Position numbers and translations under genes: made by a program. The notes under the pieces were generated by a model that worked only from the letters and a program-made list of their open reading frames with translations, searched no databases and was not told the origin of the DNA. A stretch of DNA of 64,000 nucleotides from Cryptomeria japonica (taxonomy: Eukaryota > Streptophyta > Pinopsida > Cupressales > Cupressaceae), in the NCBI RefSeq assembly GCF_030272615.1, contig NC_081414.1:310573664-310637663 (forward strand). Reading direction: 5' to 3'. Of this stretch, positions 54,278 to 64,000 are shown in pieces (position 1 is the first letter of the stretch; the number at the start of each line of letters is the position of its first letter).

Positions 54278-56857
54278 CTCCAAGGTCCTTCAATTGGTTC
54301 ATGCTGATGTATGTGGGCCAATGAATACACCTTTTGTTACTGGTTGCAAGTACTTCTTGTTATTTGTTGATGATTTCAGTCGAAAAATGTGGGTGTATTT
54401 TCTGAAAAATAAATCAAATGTGTTCAGTAAATTTCAGCAATTTAAGGCCTTAGTTGAGAAAGAATTTGGTTCTTAGATTGTCACTCTAAGGTCAGATAAT
54501 GGGGGGAGTTTTGTTCCAATGACTTCTCTACATTTTGTGCTACACATGGCACTAAGCACCAACTCACGACACCATACACCCCTCAACAAAATGGTGTCAT
54601 TGAACGTAGCAATCGCACCATTATTGAAATGGGTCATTCTATGATAGAGCATAGAAATGTTCCTAAGAAATACTGGATTGAAGCAATTAACACTCCAGTC
54701 TACCTCTTCAATCGATCACCTACACATGTTAAGAAGATGACTCTTGAAGAAGCCTGGTCAAGACGCAAGCCTAAAGTGGGCCATTTGAAAGTCTTCGGTT
54801 CTATTGCTCATGTATGGATTCCAGACGCCAAGCATGCTAAGCTGGATTCCAAGAGCCAAACACTTACATTTACTGGTTATAGCGACAACCACAAGGCCTA
54901 CAGGTTGATTGATGTGGAGGCAGATCGTCTCATTTTCAGTCATGATGTTGTGGTTGATGAGACTACTGGTCCATTTATACCTTCTCCTACTCCTAGTCTT
55001 GTGATTTCGTCTATGAAGACTTCTGATGTTGGACGAGAGGGCTTTAGAGCATTCTGACTCTGAAGATGAGGAATCTACCGATCCAACACCACCTGATTTT
55101 TCACAGGACTCGCATCCAAATGACTTTGTTCCAAAAACTCCAAGGGATGTTGTTCCTCCAATGCCAAATGTTGGTACTTCTACCCTCCGGCCTAAATGGT
55201 GGGCCAAGACAATTGGAGATCTTCATGATGATGAGCATCTTGAGGATAGATCAGTTCGCCACAAGAGAAAGCAGCAGAATACAGTCAACTTTGCACTTAT
55301 GACCAACATCCACAGCATCCATGAGCCCCAGACATATTCCGAGGCTAAAGGCATTCCTGAGTGGGAAAAGGCTATGGAGACTAAATACCATAGTCTTCTG
55401 AAGAATAACACTTGGGTTCTTTCTAATCTGCCTCCTGGGAAGAAACCTATCAGCTGTAAATGGGTTTACAAAGTCAAGTATCATGCAGATGGTACTTTGG
55501 ATAAGTACAAGGCCAGATTGGTTGCTCATGGATTTACACGACAGGAGGCATTGACTACAAGAAGACTTTTGCTCCTACTACCAAGATGAGTACAATTCGT
55601 CTTCTTCTCGCCATTGCAACTCAATTTGGATGGAAACTTCACCAGATGGATGTTAAGAGTGCATTCCTCAACGATGAGTTACAAGAAGTTTATATTACTC
55701 AACCTCCTAACTTCAAGGTTCCTGTTAAGGAACATCAAGTTTGCAGATTGGTAAAAGCCCTCTATGGCCTAAAGCAAGCCCCTCGAGCTTGGTATTTCAA
55801 GATTGATCAGTATTTGATTGAACATGGTTTTCAGCGCAATCCCTCAAATACTAATCTATATGTCAAACTCTTCAGTGATGATATCCTTTTTCTTGTTGTC
55901 TACGTGGATGGCTTGATCATTACTGACAATTCAACACACTTGATTACAGCCATCAAACACGACTTGTGCCAAGCTTTTGACATGACAAATTTGGGGCTTC
56001 TTCATTATTGCTTAGGTGTCAAAGTGTGGCAGCCTGATGACAGTATCTTTATTTCACAGTCAAAGTATGCCTGCAATTTGCTTGACAAGTTTCGAATGCA
56101 GGATTGTAAACCTGCTTCCACACCTATGGAGAAAGGGCTGAAGTTATCAGCCAAGTCTGCTTCACCTGCAATAGATGAGACCGAATTCAGGCAACTAGTA
56201 GGCAGCCTCATCTATCTCACTGCCACTAGACCTGACATCTGTTTTGCTATCAACTACATCTCTCGCTTCATGACAGCCCCAAAAGTTGATCATTGGATTG
56301 CAACGAAGCTACGCTATGTGAAAGGCATTTCAGACTATGGCATTCTGTATAGCAGGTGCAACAATCCAAATTTGATTGGTTATATAGACTCAGATTGGGC
56401 TGGATCAGTGGATGATCGAAAATCCACTTCTGGGTATGTATTCAATTTGGGTATTGGTGTCATCACTTGGAGCAACAAGAAGCAATAGGCCGTGACTCTT
56501 TCCTCGACCGAAGCCGAATACCACGGAACAGTCAAGGCCGCATTTGAGGTAGTTTGGCTCTGGAGGATGCTCTCTAACATGCAGATGTCGCAAGCAGGTC
56601 CTTCTCCCTTGTATACTGATAATCAAGGGGTGCTCAAACTGGCCAAAAATCCAATCTTCCATGAACGTACCAAGCATGTCGAGCTTCATTGTTGCTACAT
56701 CCACAAGCTAGTAGAAGATGGATCATTTCAGTTGCAATATGTTCCGACAACAGATCAAACTGCAGATATTCTCACCAAGTCTTTGAGCCTGGATAAGTTT
56801 GTAAAATTCAGGGGGCAACTTGGTGTTTTTGATCAATTGACCATTAAGGGAGGGTGT
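54278..56857 (+). pseudogene. Copia integrase, reverse transcriptase and RNase H, broken
   Basis: The integrase core is readable: HADVCGPM, FVDDFSRKMWVYF, RSDNGG and QQNGVIERSNRT across frames (54294-54730). RT starts WVLSNLPPGKKPISCKWVYK (~55400), shifts frame near 55560, then reads KLHQMDVKSAFLNDELQEVY and LYGLKQAPRAWY. The catalytic YVDD is YVDG (~55903). RNase H shows SDWAGSVDDRKSTSGY, then an in-frame TAG after SNKKQ (56486-56488), then LSSTEAEYHG, YTDNQGVLKLAKNP and HVELHCCYIH. It ends just before the polypurine tract. The element cannot encode an active RT. Confidence 0.88.
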
Positions 56858-57048
56858 TAGAATAACAATTCTTTATTCTGTTAATGGTCAAGTTAGTAGG
56901 TATAGGTTGTTAGACATCTTAAATGTCTACAGTTGTAGGTAGTAGGTGACTTCATTAATATCTACAGTGTTTTGTAATTACTATATATTGTATTTTTTTT
57001 TCAGTTAATAGACTTGAGTATTTTACCAGTGAATCTCTAATTTTCACA
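56855..57048 (+). repeat. Copia 3' LTR (194 bp)
   Basis: Begins TGTTAGAATAAC directly after AAGGGAGGG and ends TTTTCACA. Pairs with the 5' LTR. Confidence 0.93.
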
Positions 57049-57053
57049 GTTAT

Positions 57054-57770
57054 AAATGAGTTTTGAGTTCTCATTTGCATATACTAATTTGACAATTTAA
57101 GGAGATGCTGCTGGAATGAGCTTTGAGAGTTCTTTTTTTATGGTTGAGGGCAAAAACCCTCTATAGTATTGCTGATTTTGGTGATGAAACATCCACCCTA
57201 GCTGGTTGGTGTTTAGCTTCAATTTTACAGTGATTTTGGCTTGTGTTACAGATATGAGTTTGAAAATGGTGAAGGTTTTTTGAGGTTTTCTGATATGGTA
57301 TTGAGTTTTTGGTGTGGACTGTTCATTTTGAGAGTGTTGTTCGAGTTTTGTGGTGATTGGATGCTTTTTCAATGTGCCGGTCTTCATTTTCAGAAGTTCA
57401 AAGAAACTATATTTTGTTCATAGCTCTTGGAGAAAGAAATATTTGCTTTTGGGCATTGTTTTAATCTTTTTTCCTAGCCTCAGCAACTCATATTGATATG
57501 TTATTTGCATATTTTGGTGGAGGTCTGATTTACAAAGCGAGAATCGCCCTCTTCCTTGGTACGCAGGCTTCATAAGGGATTCAAATCTGCATCTTCCAGT
57601 GGTCTAAGATCCTCCATTTAAAATGCCTATCACTGCTGAATGAGATTTAAAGAAGCTAGAGCAGATTTGGAGTGATTTGGAGACTTACAAAATATCAAGT
57701 AAATCGCCCCTTGTAAAGTTTAGCACCCAATTTGACAGCTGATAATTTCTTAGTGTTCTTTCTCATGGTT
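57054..57770 (+). mobile_element. TGTNATGTCC-family LTR, right part of the Copia-split unit
   Basis: Continues the LTR of 50657-51364 after the Copia insertion. It begins at a TATA-like site (TTATAAATGAG, 57050-57060) that corresponds to CTATAAATAAG at 58502 in the next LTR, and continues with a matching downstream block (GTGCTGC-like). It is interrupted where the next LTR starts at 57771. Confidence 0.5.
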
Positions 57771-59865
57771 TGTAATGCCCCCTTCTCGGCAATGATCAGT
57801 TCAGTTGACTGTTAGCCTATAACAGAGGCCCGTAGGCTAGTCAAGAGCAACAATTAGGGTTTCCTATTTTTGGGAGGATGCTTTGGCAGTTTTGGTGGCT
57901 TGCATGTTGGAGTTTTACAGTTTTGATTCTAGATTTCTTCTGGGTTTTCAAAGAGCTTCATGATGGTGTCACATGCAACTGAATCTAAGGACTTTTCCGG
58001 ACTTACTATTTTTACTAAGTTGTGATGGCTACTCAAAATGTGGTTAAAATAAATTTGAACACGCTTACTATTTTTAGCAATATGTTATTTTTAGCAAGGT
58101 TTTAGCAAGCCAATTCAGATGGCTATTTTTGGCAGGTCAGTTTGAGCAAATGGTCCTCTAGCATTCTTGGAGTTATTTTTGGCAGTTTAGAGCTTATGTT
58201 GGGTGCTTCATTGTTAAGGTAAAATGGTTTATAAAGTGAAATATTACTTAAGGCATGATGGACGCCTTAAGGAAGAATTAGTTGATTTTATAATATATTT
58301 CACTTTATTACCTATGGACGCTACATTATGCTTTATTGATAAAATTTTTATAAAGTATATTTGCCTCTTTGTGAAGGACAATTTGGGGAAAAAAAAAAAG
58401 GAGAAATGAAATGCAAATTTCAAAATGATGAGAAGTGATTGTGCATTTGGGTTTGGCATCCATTTGGAGTGAATGTGGATTTGAATTTGGAGACACAAAG
58501 GCTATAAATAAGAGTGTTGGGCTCTTGTTTTTCATCCATGAACATTTTGTAACGAAGTGCTGCCGAAATTGAGATTGAGTTGCTTTGAGGAATGCATACC
58601 TCCTAGCTTGTTCTCGGCTTCTTGCTTGAGAGATAGCAACTAGTTGAGATTGTGAGGCTGTTCTTTACATTGAAGAACAGACGGAGTTCATTGTAAAGGT
58701 GTCTTTTGATGTTTTCTGATGTTTTTGGGGGTGTTGTGAGTTTCCCGATTGCTGGTTTACTGTAGAGCTGAAAGTGATTTTCATTCATCTCTCATTGTTT
58801 TCCTATGGTCTAGGTGCCCCTTCCTGCTGATTTTCAGGCTTTATTTTGCAGATTGGAATTTTATCTTGAAGTTTGCCCTCCCCTCCCAGGCCATGCCATG
58901 CCTGCGGCTGTCTTGGGAAGCGTGTTTTAATTGTTAGATCAGATTCGCAGCTGGTTTTGGGTCTTGGCTCGGATGCCTCCTCTCTAGGCTTCATTAGCAT
59001 TTTATTTCAGGTCAATCCATTGTGTTTTGGAGATAGGAGCATTTTAGTGTGTCTCATTGTGCTGGTATGTATTTTCAGTTTGCTGGTTAAGTATACTAGA
59101 CTTTAGCATTTTGAGTTTAGGGTTGTTTTCCTTGGTTGTGAGCCTCTTGAAATTTGGGAAAAAAACATTGGATATCATTTGCAGCTGTTGGACAGCAATA
59201 TTACTTGATTTGCAATTCATGCTTCATAATGTAATGTTGATTAGTAGTACTAAAAGCAGACTTCATTCTGGTTAGTTCTCTAATACCCCCTGCATAAGTG
59301 GAAGAGGTTGGTTTACCGCCTAGCACATTTATTTTATCTTTCCAGCACTTTGGTTATCAGCTAAAAATGTATTGCTCCCACTACATAAGTGGTTGAGCCT
59401 TCCTTTTGATTTTGTAATTCCCCCACTGAATAAGTGGAAGTGGCAAGTTATACCGCCAAGTCATTTAATTTTTAGTATTTTCTTATTGCGCTGTAATAGT
59501 GGAAGTGGCTGGTCCAACCCCCAACATGTAATGCTTTTCAATGTTTCATCTTTGCTAACGCTGATGGGTGAAATTGTTGTGTTGAAATATGGAAAAAACT
59601 AAGGGGGGAATTTTATGGTTGGAAATCATTTATAGATCTGCAATTTGTTATAATCTGATTGCATTTGATTTGAATGAGATTTAGATGATTGATGAAAAGC
59701 GTTGTTGATTTAATACATTATATTTCCTATCAATTTTGCAATACATAAGTTTCTTTGTTGATTTCTATGTGAATGAAATCTGAAAGCAAAACAATCAGCA
59801 AACTCTGCAAAGTGGTTTCCAAAGTCACAGCCATCTTTCAAAATAAAACAAGGATGAACACTTCA
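57771..59865 (+). mobile_element. Gypsy 5' LTR (2095 bp), TGTNATGTCC family
   Basis: It starts TGTAATGCCCCC and ends AACACTTCA, directly before a TGGTATCAGAGC primer-binding site at 59867. A TATA box CTATAAATAAG lies at about 58502. The U3 carries TTACTATTTTTA.TAAG phrases and an AAGTGGAAGTGG word array lies near the 3' end. This LTR ties the TGTNATGTCC family to a Ty3/Gypsy coding region. Confidence 0.8.
59284..59525 (+). repeat. Word array CCACTNNATAAGTGG, four copies
   Basis: Copies read CCCTGCATAAGTGGAAGAGG, CCCACTACATAAGTGG, CCCCACTGAATAAGTGGAAG and GCTGTAATAGTGGAAGTGG. Two form a perfect CCACT/AGTGG hairpin with a five-base loop. Copies lie about 40-90 bp apart. Confidence 0.7.
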
Positions 59866-59866
59866 G

Positions 59867-59878
59867 TGGTATCAGAGC
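59867..59878 (+). other. Gypsy primer-binding site
   Basis: TGGTATCAGAGC, complementary to the initiator-Met tRNA 3' end. Confidence 0.85.
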
Positions 59879-59929
59879 AAATCTTTCCTACCAGCCTGTG
59901 TTAATCAGCAATATTGAGGCACACTTCCT

Positions 59930-61382
59930 TCTATGAATGAAAGACAGCAGAGGTATTTAAACAAGGGACAAAGGATACCTCATTGGCAGCCCCGTAGGTT
60001 CCAGAGGGTGAGACAATTTAAGGTATTCTTGGGATACAACAGGACCCTCCTAGAGATAGTGAGAGTACTACAGGAGACATAGCAGACAGAGATAAGGGTA
60101 GAGCAAGTTTTGTTAGCCCCAACTCAAGAATTGAGAGGAAATTTGACACCAACGATGGACATGATGTCACAGCTCTTGGGTAAATTTGGACAAACTATAC
60201 CACATTTGACACAAAACAACACTCAGCACAATTAGAATAAAGACATAGGGCAATCAGAACAACTCACAGGAGTGCCAAACACATAGTGGGGAAAACAAAT
60301 CCACAAAGCACCAAAGTAACAATGAGAGGCTATCTATAGCAGCAGGGTCAACCCTGATACCTAAGCCTTTCTGACCCACTTTCATACAAAGAGATGCATT
60401 ACAGATTTCTCATGGGGCTCCCTACCATTGGTGGATGAGTTACAGAAAGCCTATGCAGAGTATGACACCCTTCCTGAAGTTATTAAAACAATTTGACCTT
60501 CAATGAGTTCATGGATGAGACAAAGAAGAGGGGTAGAGGTACAGCTGATCGCAAAGGACCGGCAGTTCAAAGGGACCTACAGCAAGCTTTTGGCAAGGTT
60601 ACACTTGCTCATTTTGATGGTAGTGATAAGTGTATAGCTAGGGCATGGGTACAAAAGTTAGACAATTACCTAGCACGACAATTACCTAGCCCTTAGACCT
60701 ATGACTAAGGATGGGGCAACTAAGTTTGCCACTCTACACCTGGATGGAGTTGCTCATGATTGGTGGTACCATGGTCTTATCACCTTGGATCACAGATCTA
60801 TGACTGCATATGATCTAATAAACTCATCGAGAGATTTCACAAAAGGATCCTAAGTTGCACTTTAGGGAGTTGGCACAATTGAAACAATATGGTTCAATGG
60901 ATGCATACATAGCAGATTTTCAAAGGCTTTCAATTATGGTTTTTGGGATCATTGAGGAGATTGGTAGTCTTGTTCAATGAGGACTCATAGAGCCACTTAA
61001 GGGGTAGATTAAGGCATTTGACCCTCCATCCTTGCATGAAACTATGAAGAAGGCATGGAGCATAGAGTGAGCTGCCCCAAAATCTAAATTTCAGTCCAAA
61101 TCTTTTCCAAACAAGAAAAATAAAAAACATTTATCAGAAGACTCCAATCATCACAAAAAATCAGTCACAAGACTTGATAGTGAGGCACTTAATGACTTGA
61201 GGAAAAAGAATTTATGCTTCACATGTAAAGAACCATGGGCCCCAGGACATAAGTGTGCAACTAAAGGGAAGGTGAATCAAATAGAGTACTACTCAGATGA
61301 AGAATCATCAGCAGAAAAATCAGACCAGCAATCTGATTCGCATGAAAAAGAGAAAGAAGAGTTTGAAAAAGGCGGAGAGTGA
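59930..61382 (+). pseudogene. Gypsy gag, broken
   Basis: Decayed gag with many stops. Readable parts are GKVTLAHFDGSDKCIARAWV (60.59-60.65 kb), KFATLHLDGVAHDWWYHGL (~60.72-60.78 kb), HFRELAQLKQ and MDAYIADFQRLS (60.86-60.94 kb). The knuckle reads LRKKNLCFTCKEPWAPGHKC (~61.2 kb), of the CX2CX7HXC type found in plant Ty3/Gypsy. An acidic tail ends at 61382. It follows the LTR and primer-binding site in the expected order. Confidence 0.82.
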
Positions 61383-61748
61383 TGGAGTACTTGCCCAACT
61401 CCATAGTTTTCAAAAGAATGAGAACCTGCGCATTTGAGGAGTATTAGGTGGACAGCAATTGGTTTCATTGATAGATATTATAGCTACTCATAATTTCATA
61501 GATGAGGGACTTGTAGCACACAGGGGACTTCAAACACCAGATGTAGATGGTTTCAAGGTGATGGTTGCAGATGGCTTTACTATTACATGCACCAAGATGA
61601 TTCCACAATTGAGCATATAGTTGGTGAACATCAAAGTCAAGGATGACTTCTATGTGGTGAGTATCGGTGACACAAATGCAATGTTGGGTATATAGTGGCT
61701 ATGTTCCCTTGGAGAGATTACACTCAATTTTCAGACCATGGAGATTGT
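61383..61748 (+). pseudogene. Gypsy protease fragment, broken
   Basis: The frame reads GQQLVSLIDIIATHNFIDEG, DGFKVMVADGFTITC, KVKDDFYVVSIGDTNAMLGI and ITLNFQTMEIVV. This is the retropepsin of plant Gypsy elements. The catalytic DSG is DII, and at least four in-frame stops are present. The sequence stops at 61748, where another LTR begins, so RT, RNase H and integrase are missing. Confidence 0.75.
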
Positions 61749-62124
61749 TGTGACGTTTTCACACATCGACCCATTGCAATGGGGACTCCTACTTTTTGCT
61801 TTCTAGAGTAGTTGTCTTAGTTTAGTCGTCTGGCTTGGCAATAGTTTAAGTGTTACTAACCTTTTGCTTATAAGGAAATGCAGTGCCATAGGGTCAGGAT
61901 AATCATTAGGTGGTGCTTCACAAGATAACCTTCAAGTCAAGTCAGGATATGAGTATTAGGGGTTATAAGCAATCAACCCGGATGAAATGCTTGATAGAGA
62001 TTAATCAAAGTCTAAGTGGTGAGGAAAGGAGAGAAACACCAAGTCAGCCTTATGAGTGAACTACTTTGCACTTGATGAAATTGTTGAGTGATGAGGTTGG
62101 AGGATCTTCCTTTACTATCCTAAA

Positions 62125-62740
62125 TCCCCAACCTAGTTCATGAAGTGATGATTTTGTCCTTCACTTGCTCAAATCCCCGACTTGTGAAGGCCCAAAGATT
62201 GAAGAAATTTAAAGGCGGTTATGGTGAGTTTGCCTTGGTAAAAGAAGATGCAAATGTTTTGAAGGTAAGTTAAGTGAAGAAAATTTGATGTTAAAGGTGA
62301 GGAATGCAACTTGAGCAGCATATCCTCACCTCTTCAAATCCCCGGTCATCATCTTGCCTTGCACCTCCCAAATGCCCAGCCAACTTTGAGTGAGATGTCC
62401 TCACCCTTCAAAATCCCCAACCTTGCTTTGTCCTGGCAACCTCTAATCCCCAACCTCATTTTTTCCTAACAGCCCAAAAACACTGACCACTCCACACAAT
62501 CTGTCCTCACAATTTGAAATCCCCGCCATGACTTGGCAAATGTCTTCATCCACCTAAAAGTCCGACCTACCTCAAAAGTTGATGAATTCATGACTTGGCA
62601 AAGGAAGGAGCAGCAATAGGACATCAGGCCAAACGAATAGCTAGTTTGGTGAAAAAGTGAATCTGATTGAGACAATCATCAACTCGGTGAAGTCAACAAG
62701 TAACTTCCTTCACCCATCTAATCCCTGACCTCACAACTCA
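62125..62740 (+). repeat. Word array AAATCCCCRACC, about nine copies
   Basis: Copies read AAATCCCCAACC, AAATCCCCGACT, AAATCCCCGGTC, AAATCCCCAACC, TAATCCCCAACC, AAATCCCCGCCA and TAATCCCTGACC, among others, often preceded by TCCTCAC or TTCA. Another, AAATCCCCACCA, lies at 63980 beyond the hAT insertion, showing the array was present before it. Confidence 0.7.
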
Positions 62741-62789
62741 CATTTCATGTCTTTACCAATCAAAAGCATAGAAACAGGACTTGCCTAAA

Positions 62790-62930
62790 CTCGGCGAGTC
62801 CGAGTCCGAGTCATGCTCGTTGAGTCTCTGGGACTCGGACTCGGACTCGGACTCGTCCAAGTCGAGTCCGAGTCTGGCGAGCAACTCGCCAGACTCGGCG
62901 AGTCCCAAGCCCCAAACTCGGCTACTAGCT
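62790..62930. repeat. Left subterminal GACTCGG repeats of the hAT element
   Basis: At least ten GACTCGG or CGAGTCC units on both strands, including a run of four in tandem at about 62831-62855. Confidence 0.85.
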
Positions 62931-63099
62931 GGGTTAGCAAAATGACAAAAAAATTACATTTTAAAAAGTTTTTTTTAAATGAATGGTATCGTCTTTGTTC
63001 ACTACAACCTTCGCCTGAGAATGAGAAAAATTAGGGTTACAACATGTCAGCCAAAAGAAAAATAACACCCAACACCTTTATTAAATAATAAGTTTTTTT

Positions 63100-63200
63100 G
63101 GCCTCACGGGGCGCTGCCCCTCGACCCCGCCCTGTATCGCGACAGGGAGCGCACAAGGGGTGCTGCCCCTTGACCCCACCTTGGGGGTGCTGCCCCCAAG
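63100..63200. repeat. Three GGGGYGCTGCCCC near-palindromes
   Basis: GGGGCGCTGCCCC (63108-63120), GGGGTGCTGCCCC (63157-63169) and GGGGGTGCTGCCCCC (63184-63198), each followed by CCTCGACCCC-like sequence. It is the most GC-rich stretch of the right end. Confidence 0.85.
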
Positions 63201-63215
63201 CCCCCGTCGAAAAAT

Positions 63216-63509
63216 ATGGGGGGAAACTACGTCGATAGAAGTAGGGAAAATTTAAGCTCCGAGTCTGACACTGATTGGATCGACCAGGTAGATATAGAGG
63301 CTGAGACTGTAGCCATGGCAGAGGAGGAGCGGAGAGCACGAGCACAGACAGGAGATTCAGAGGCAGATAGTGACACGGATGTTCCTGATGTTGGTGAGCA
63401 TGGCATGGTGTCACGGGGAGCGGCTAAGGCTGTCAAATCATCCAGGACCTACCTTAGATGCCTTCGTAGGGGGCCAAGGCCGGAGGGTGCAGGCTCCTCT
63501 GAGCCATAG
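63216..63509 (+). pseudogene. Possible C-terminal remnant of hAT transposase
   Basis: A 97-codon open frame in the hAT element reads MGGNYVDRSRENLSSESDTD, then WIDQVDIEAE, an acidic middle and a basic end. Its position near the right end and its acidic DTDWID motif fit the tail after the hAT dimerisation domain, but no diagnostic motif is present. It may be only an open frame. Confidence 0.35.
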
Positions 63510-63814
63510 GCTTGTAGTTGTATTTACCTTTGGTATTTGTATGAAACATTTGATGATGATCATATGATGACATGGATTTTTTATTCCATGAGTTTTGTAA
63601 TATTGTATACATTTGACAATATTTATATATCTATGTTTGTTATTTCCTTCAGCTACAATTTGCGTTTATGCTTATGTGATTGATGTATACTTGTGTATGT
63701 AATCAAATGAGTCGAGTTTGATGATGTTATTGTGTCTTTAAGGTGTATTCAATAAAGGGTGCCTGAAACAAGTTTTAAATCTTTAAAGATCTCTAAATTT
63801 CTTGAGTTTTTCAC

Positions 63815-63950
63815 TTTCCCAAGTCAAACCGAGTCTGGAGCCGAGTCTGATGCCGAGTCCTGAGTCCCAAGTCCGAGTCCGAGTCGGCCTTGCCGAGTCC
63901 GAGCCGAGTCCGAGTACGCCTTGTCGAGTCCGAGCCGAGTCCGAGTCCCG
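63815..63950. repeat. Right subterminal CCGAGTC repeats of the hAT element
   Basis: About a dozen CCGAGTC units in tandem or near-tandem order before the terminal GTTTCTTTG. Confidence 0.85.
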
Positions 63951-64000
63951 TTTCTTTGATCAAAAGGCCTAGCCGCTCAAAATCCCCACCACTTCTCATT

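Larger units (their letters stand above)
51365..57048 (+). mobile_element. Copia retrotransposon, full length with internal damage, TSD GTTAT
   Basis: Two LTRs of 194 bp each (51365-51558 and 56855-57048) begin TGTTA and end TTTTCACA. The 5-bp duplication GTTAT flanks the whole (51360-51364 and 57049-57053). A primer-binding site CGGTATCAGAGTG at 51559 matches initiator-Met tRNA use, and a polypurine tract AAGGGAGGG precedes the 3' LTR. The order of coding parts is gag, protease, integrase, RT, RNase H. By my hand count the LTRs differ at about 13 positions, so the insertion is not recent. The leader holds a solo LTR (51978-52802), and a leader segment is duplicated inside pol (54125-54277). 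Confidence 0.93.
62767..63958 (+). mobile_element. hAT-type DNA transposon derivative, TSD ATCAAAAG
   Basis: The 8-bp duplication ATCAAAAG lies at 62759-62766 and 63959-63966. The left end is CATAGAAACAGGACT and the right end, read inward, is CAAAGAAACGGGACTCGG, so the terminal repeats match apart from two bases. An 8-bp duplication and CA-starting ends are hAT features. Both subterminal regions are packed with GACTCGG or CCGAGTC repeats. At 1192 bp it is too short to encode a full transposase. Confidence 0.88.
61749..64000 (+). mobile_element. LTR beginning TGTGACGTTTTCACACATC, incomplete and split by a hAT element
   Basis: TGTGACGTTTTCACAC starts exactly where the Gypsy protease homology stops. 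The unit carries a word array and is interrupted by the hAT element at 62767-63958. It resumes at 63967 and leaves the window. The GTGACGTTTTCAC start is a near-palindrome. No right end is available, so the LTR call is provisional. Confidence 0.5.

Noticed and set aside
63037-63414. A 125-codon minus-strand frame
   Set aside because: It crosses the GC-rich near-palindromes of the hAT element, and its composition follows the repeats; no family is recognised.
43163-64000. The first exon of the ABC transporter gene
   Set aside because: I looked on the minus strand for a start codon followed by a PLL-type motif and a donor site and found no convincing candidate; it may lie beyond the window.

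Overview
This is a gene-poor, repeat-packed stretch of a large plant nuclear genome. It is most likely a gymnosperm and probably a conifer: the introns are giant, several LTR families begin TGTNATGTCCYC, and retrotransposons are nested and decayed. I saw no prokaryotic or organellar genes, rRNA, tRNA or CRISPR array. The organism is an inference from style; no species-specific marker was found.

Only one cellular gene is clearly supported. It lies on the minus strand and encodes a half-size ABC transporter of the plant TAP-like/ALS1 (ABCB27) type. Six consecutive coding exons can be read, from 43162 down to about 3651. They give about 193 residues of the acidic N-terminal tail and first transmembrane half. 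A 36-bp and two 75-bp exons are separated by introns of 6.5 kb, 172 bp, 28.6 kb, 3.5 kb and 96 bp. The start codon exon was not found, and the ATPase domain lies beyond the left edge. Almost everything from 1 to 43 kb is therefore intron filled with transposons. A dead fragment of a STE20/SPAK-like kinase sits at 49.7-50.1 kb.

Mobile DNA, left to right: LTR tail (1-206); solo LTR with TSD CCAAA (1544-3096); hairpin-rich LTR (4578-~5135); solo LTR with TSD TGCCC (5342-7170); LTR-like unit (9966-11696); a large non-canonical LTR-type element with tandem repeats, a TATA box, an eight-copy leader word and a broken ORF of unknown function (~11.7-17.6 kb); solo LTR with TSD TAAAG carrying a CCGTACGG array (18151-19025); solo LTR with TSD TTGCC (19790-21136, minus). 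Next come a nearly full-length L1-type LINE with a 14-bp TSD (22663-29337, minus) inserted in a Copia-like LTR, a CGCCCAG word array (30.4-30.75 kb), a short hAT derivative (31.03-31.27 kb), a long word array (39.5-40.7 kb), and a Gypsy 5' LTR-PBS-gag joined to an oppositely oriented LTR (40.7-42.8 kb). A minus-strand Gypsy-type 3' end lies at 44.4-45.7 kb.

The right third is a nest. A TGTAATGT-family LTR (from 50657) was hit by a Copia element (51365-57048, TSD GTTAT), and its leader was in turn hit by a second hairpin-rich solo LTR (51978-52802, TSD AGGCT). A second Gypsy element follows (LTR 57771-59865, PBS, broken gag and protease to ~61.75 kb). Last is a further LTR with an AATCCCC word array, interrupted by a 1.2-kb hAT element (62767-63958, TSD ATCAAAAG).

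The most unusual signal is the hairpin-rich LTR family. Two copies 47 kb apart keep the same series of back-to-back hairpins, with paired compensatory substitutions in the stems. A second theme is that several apparently unrelated LTR or leader regions each carry their own irregularly spaced array of one short word.
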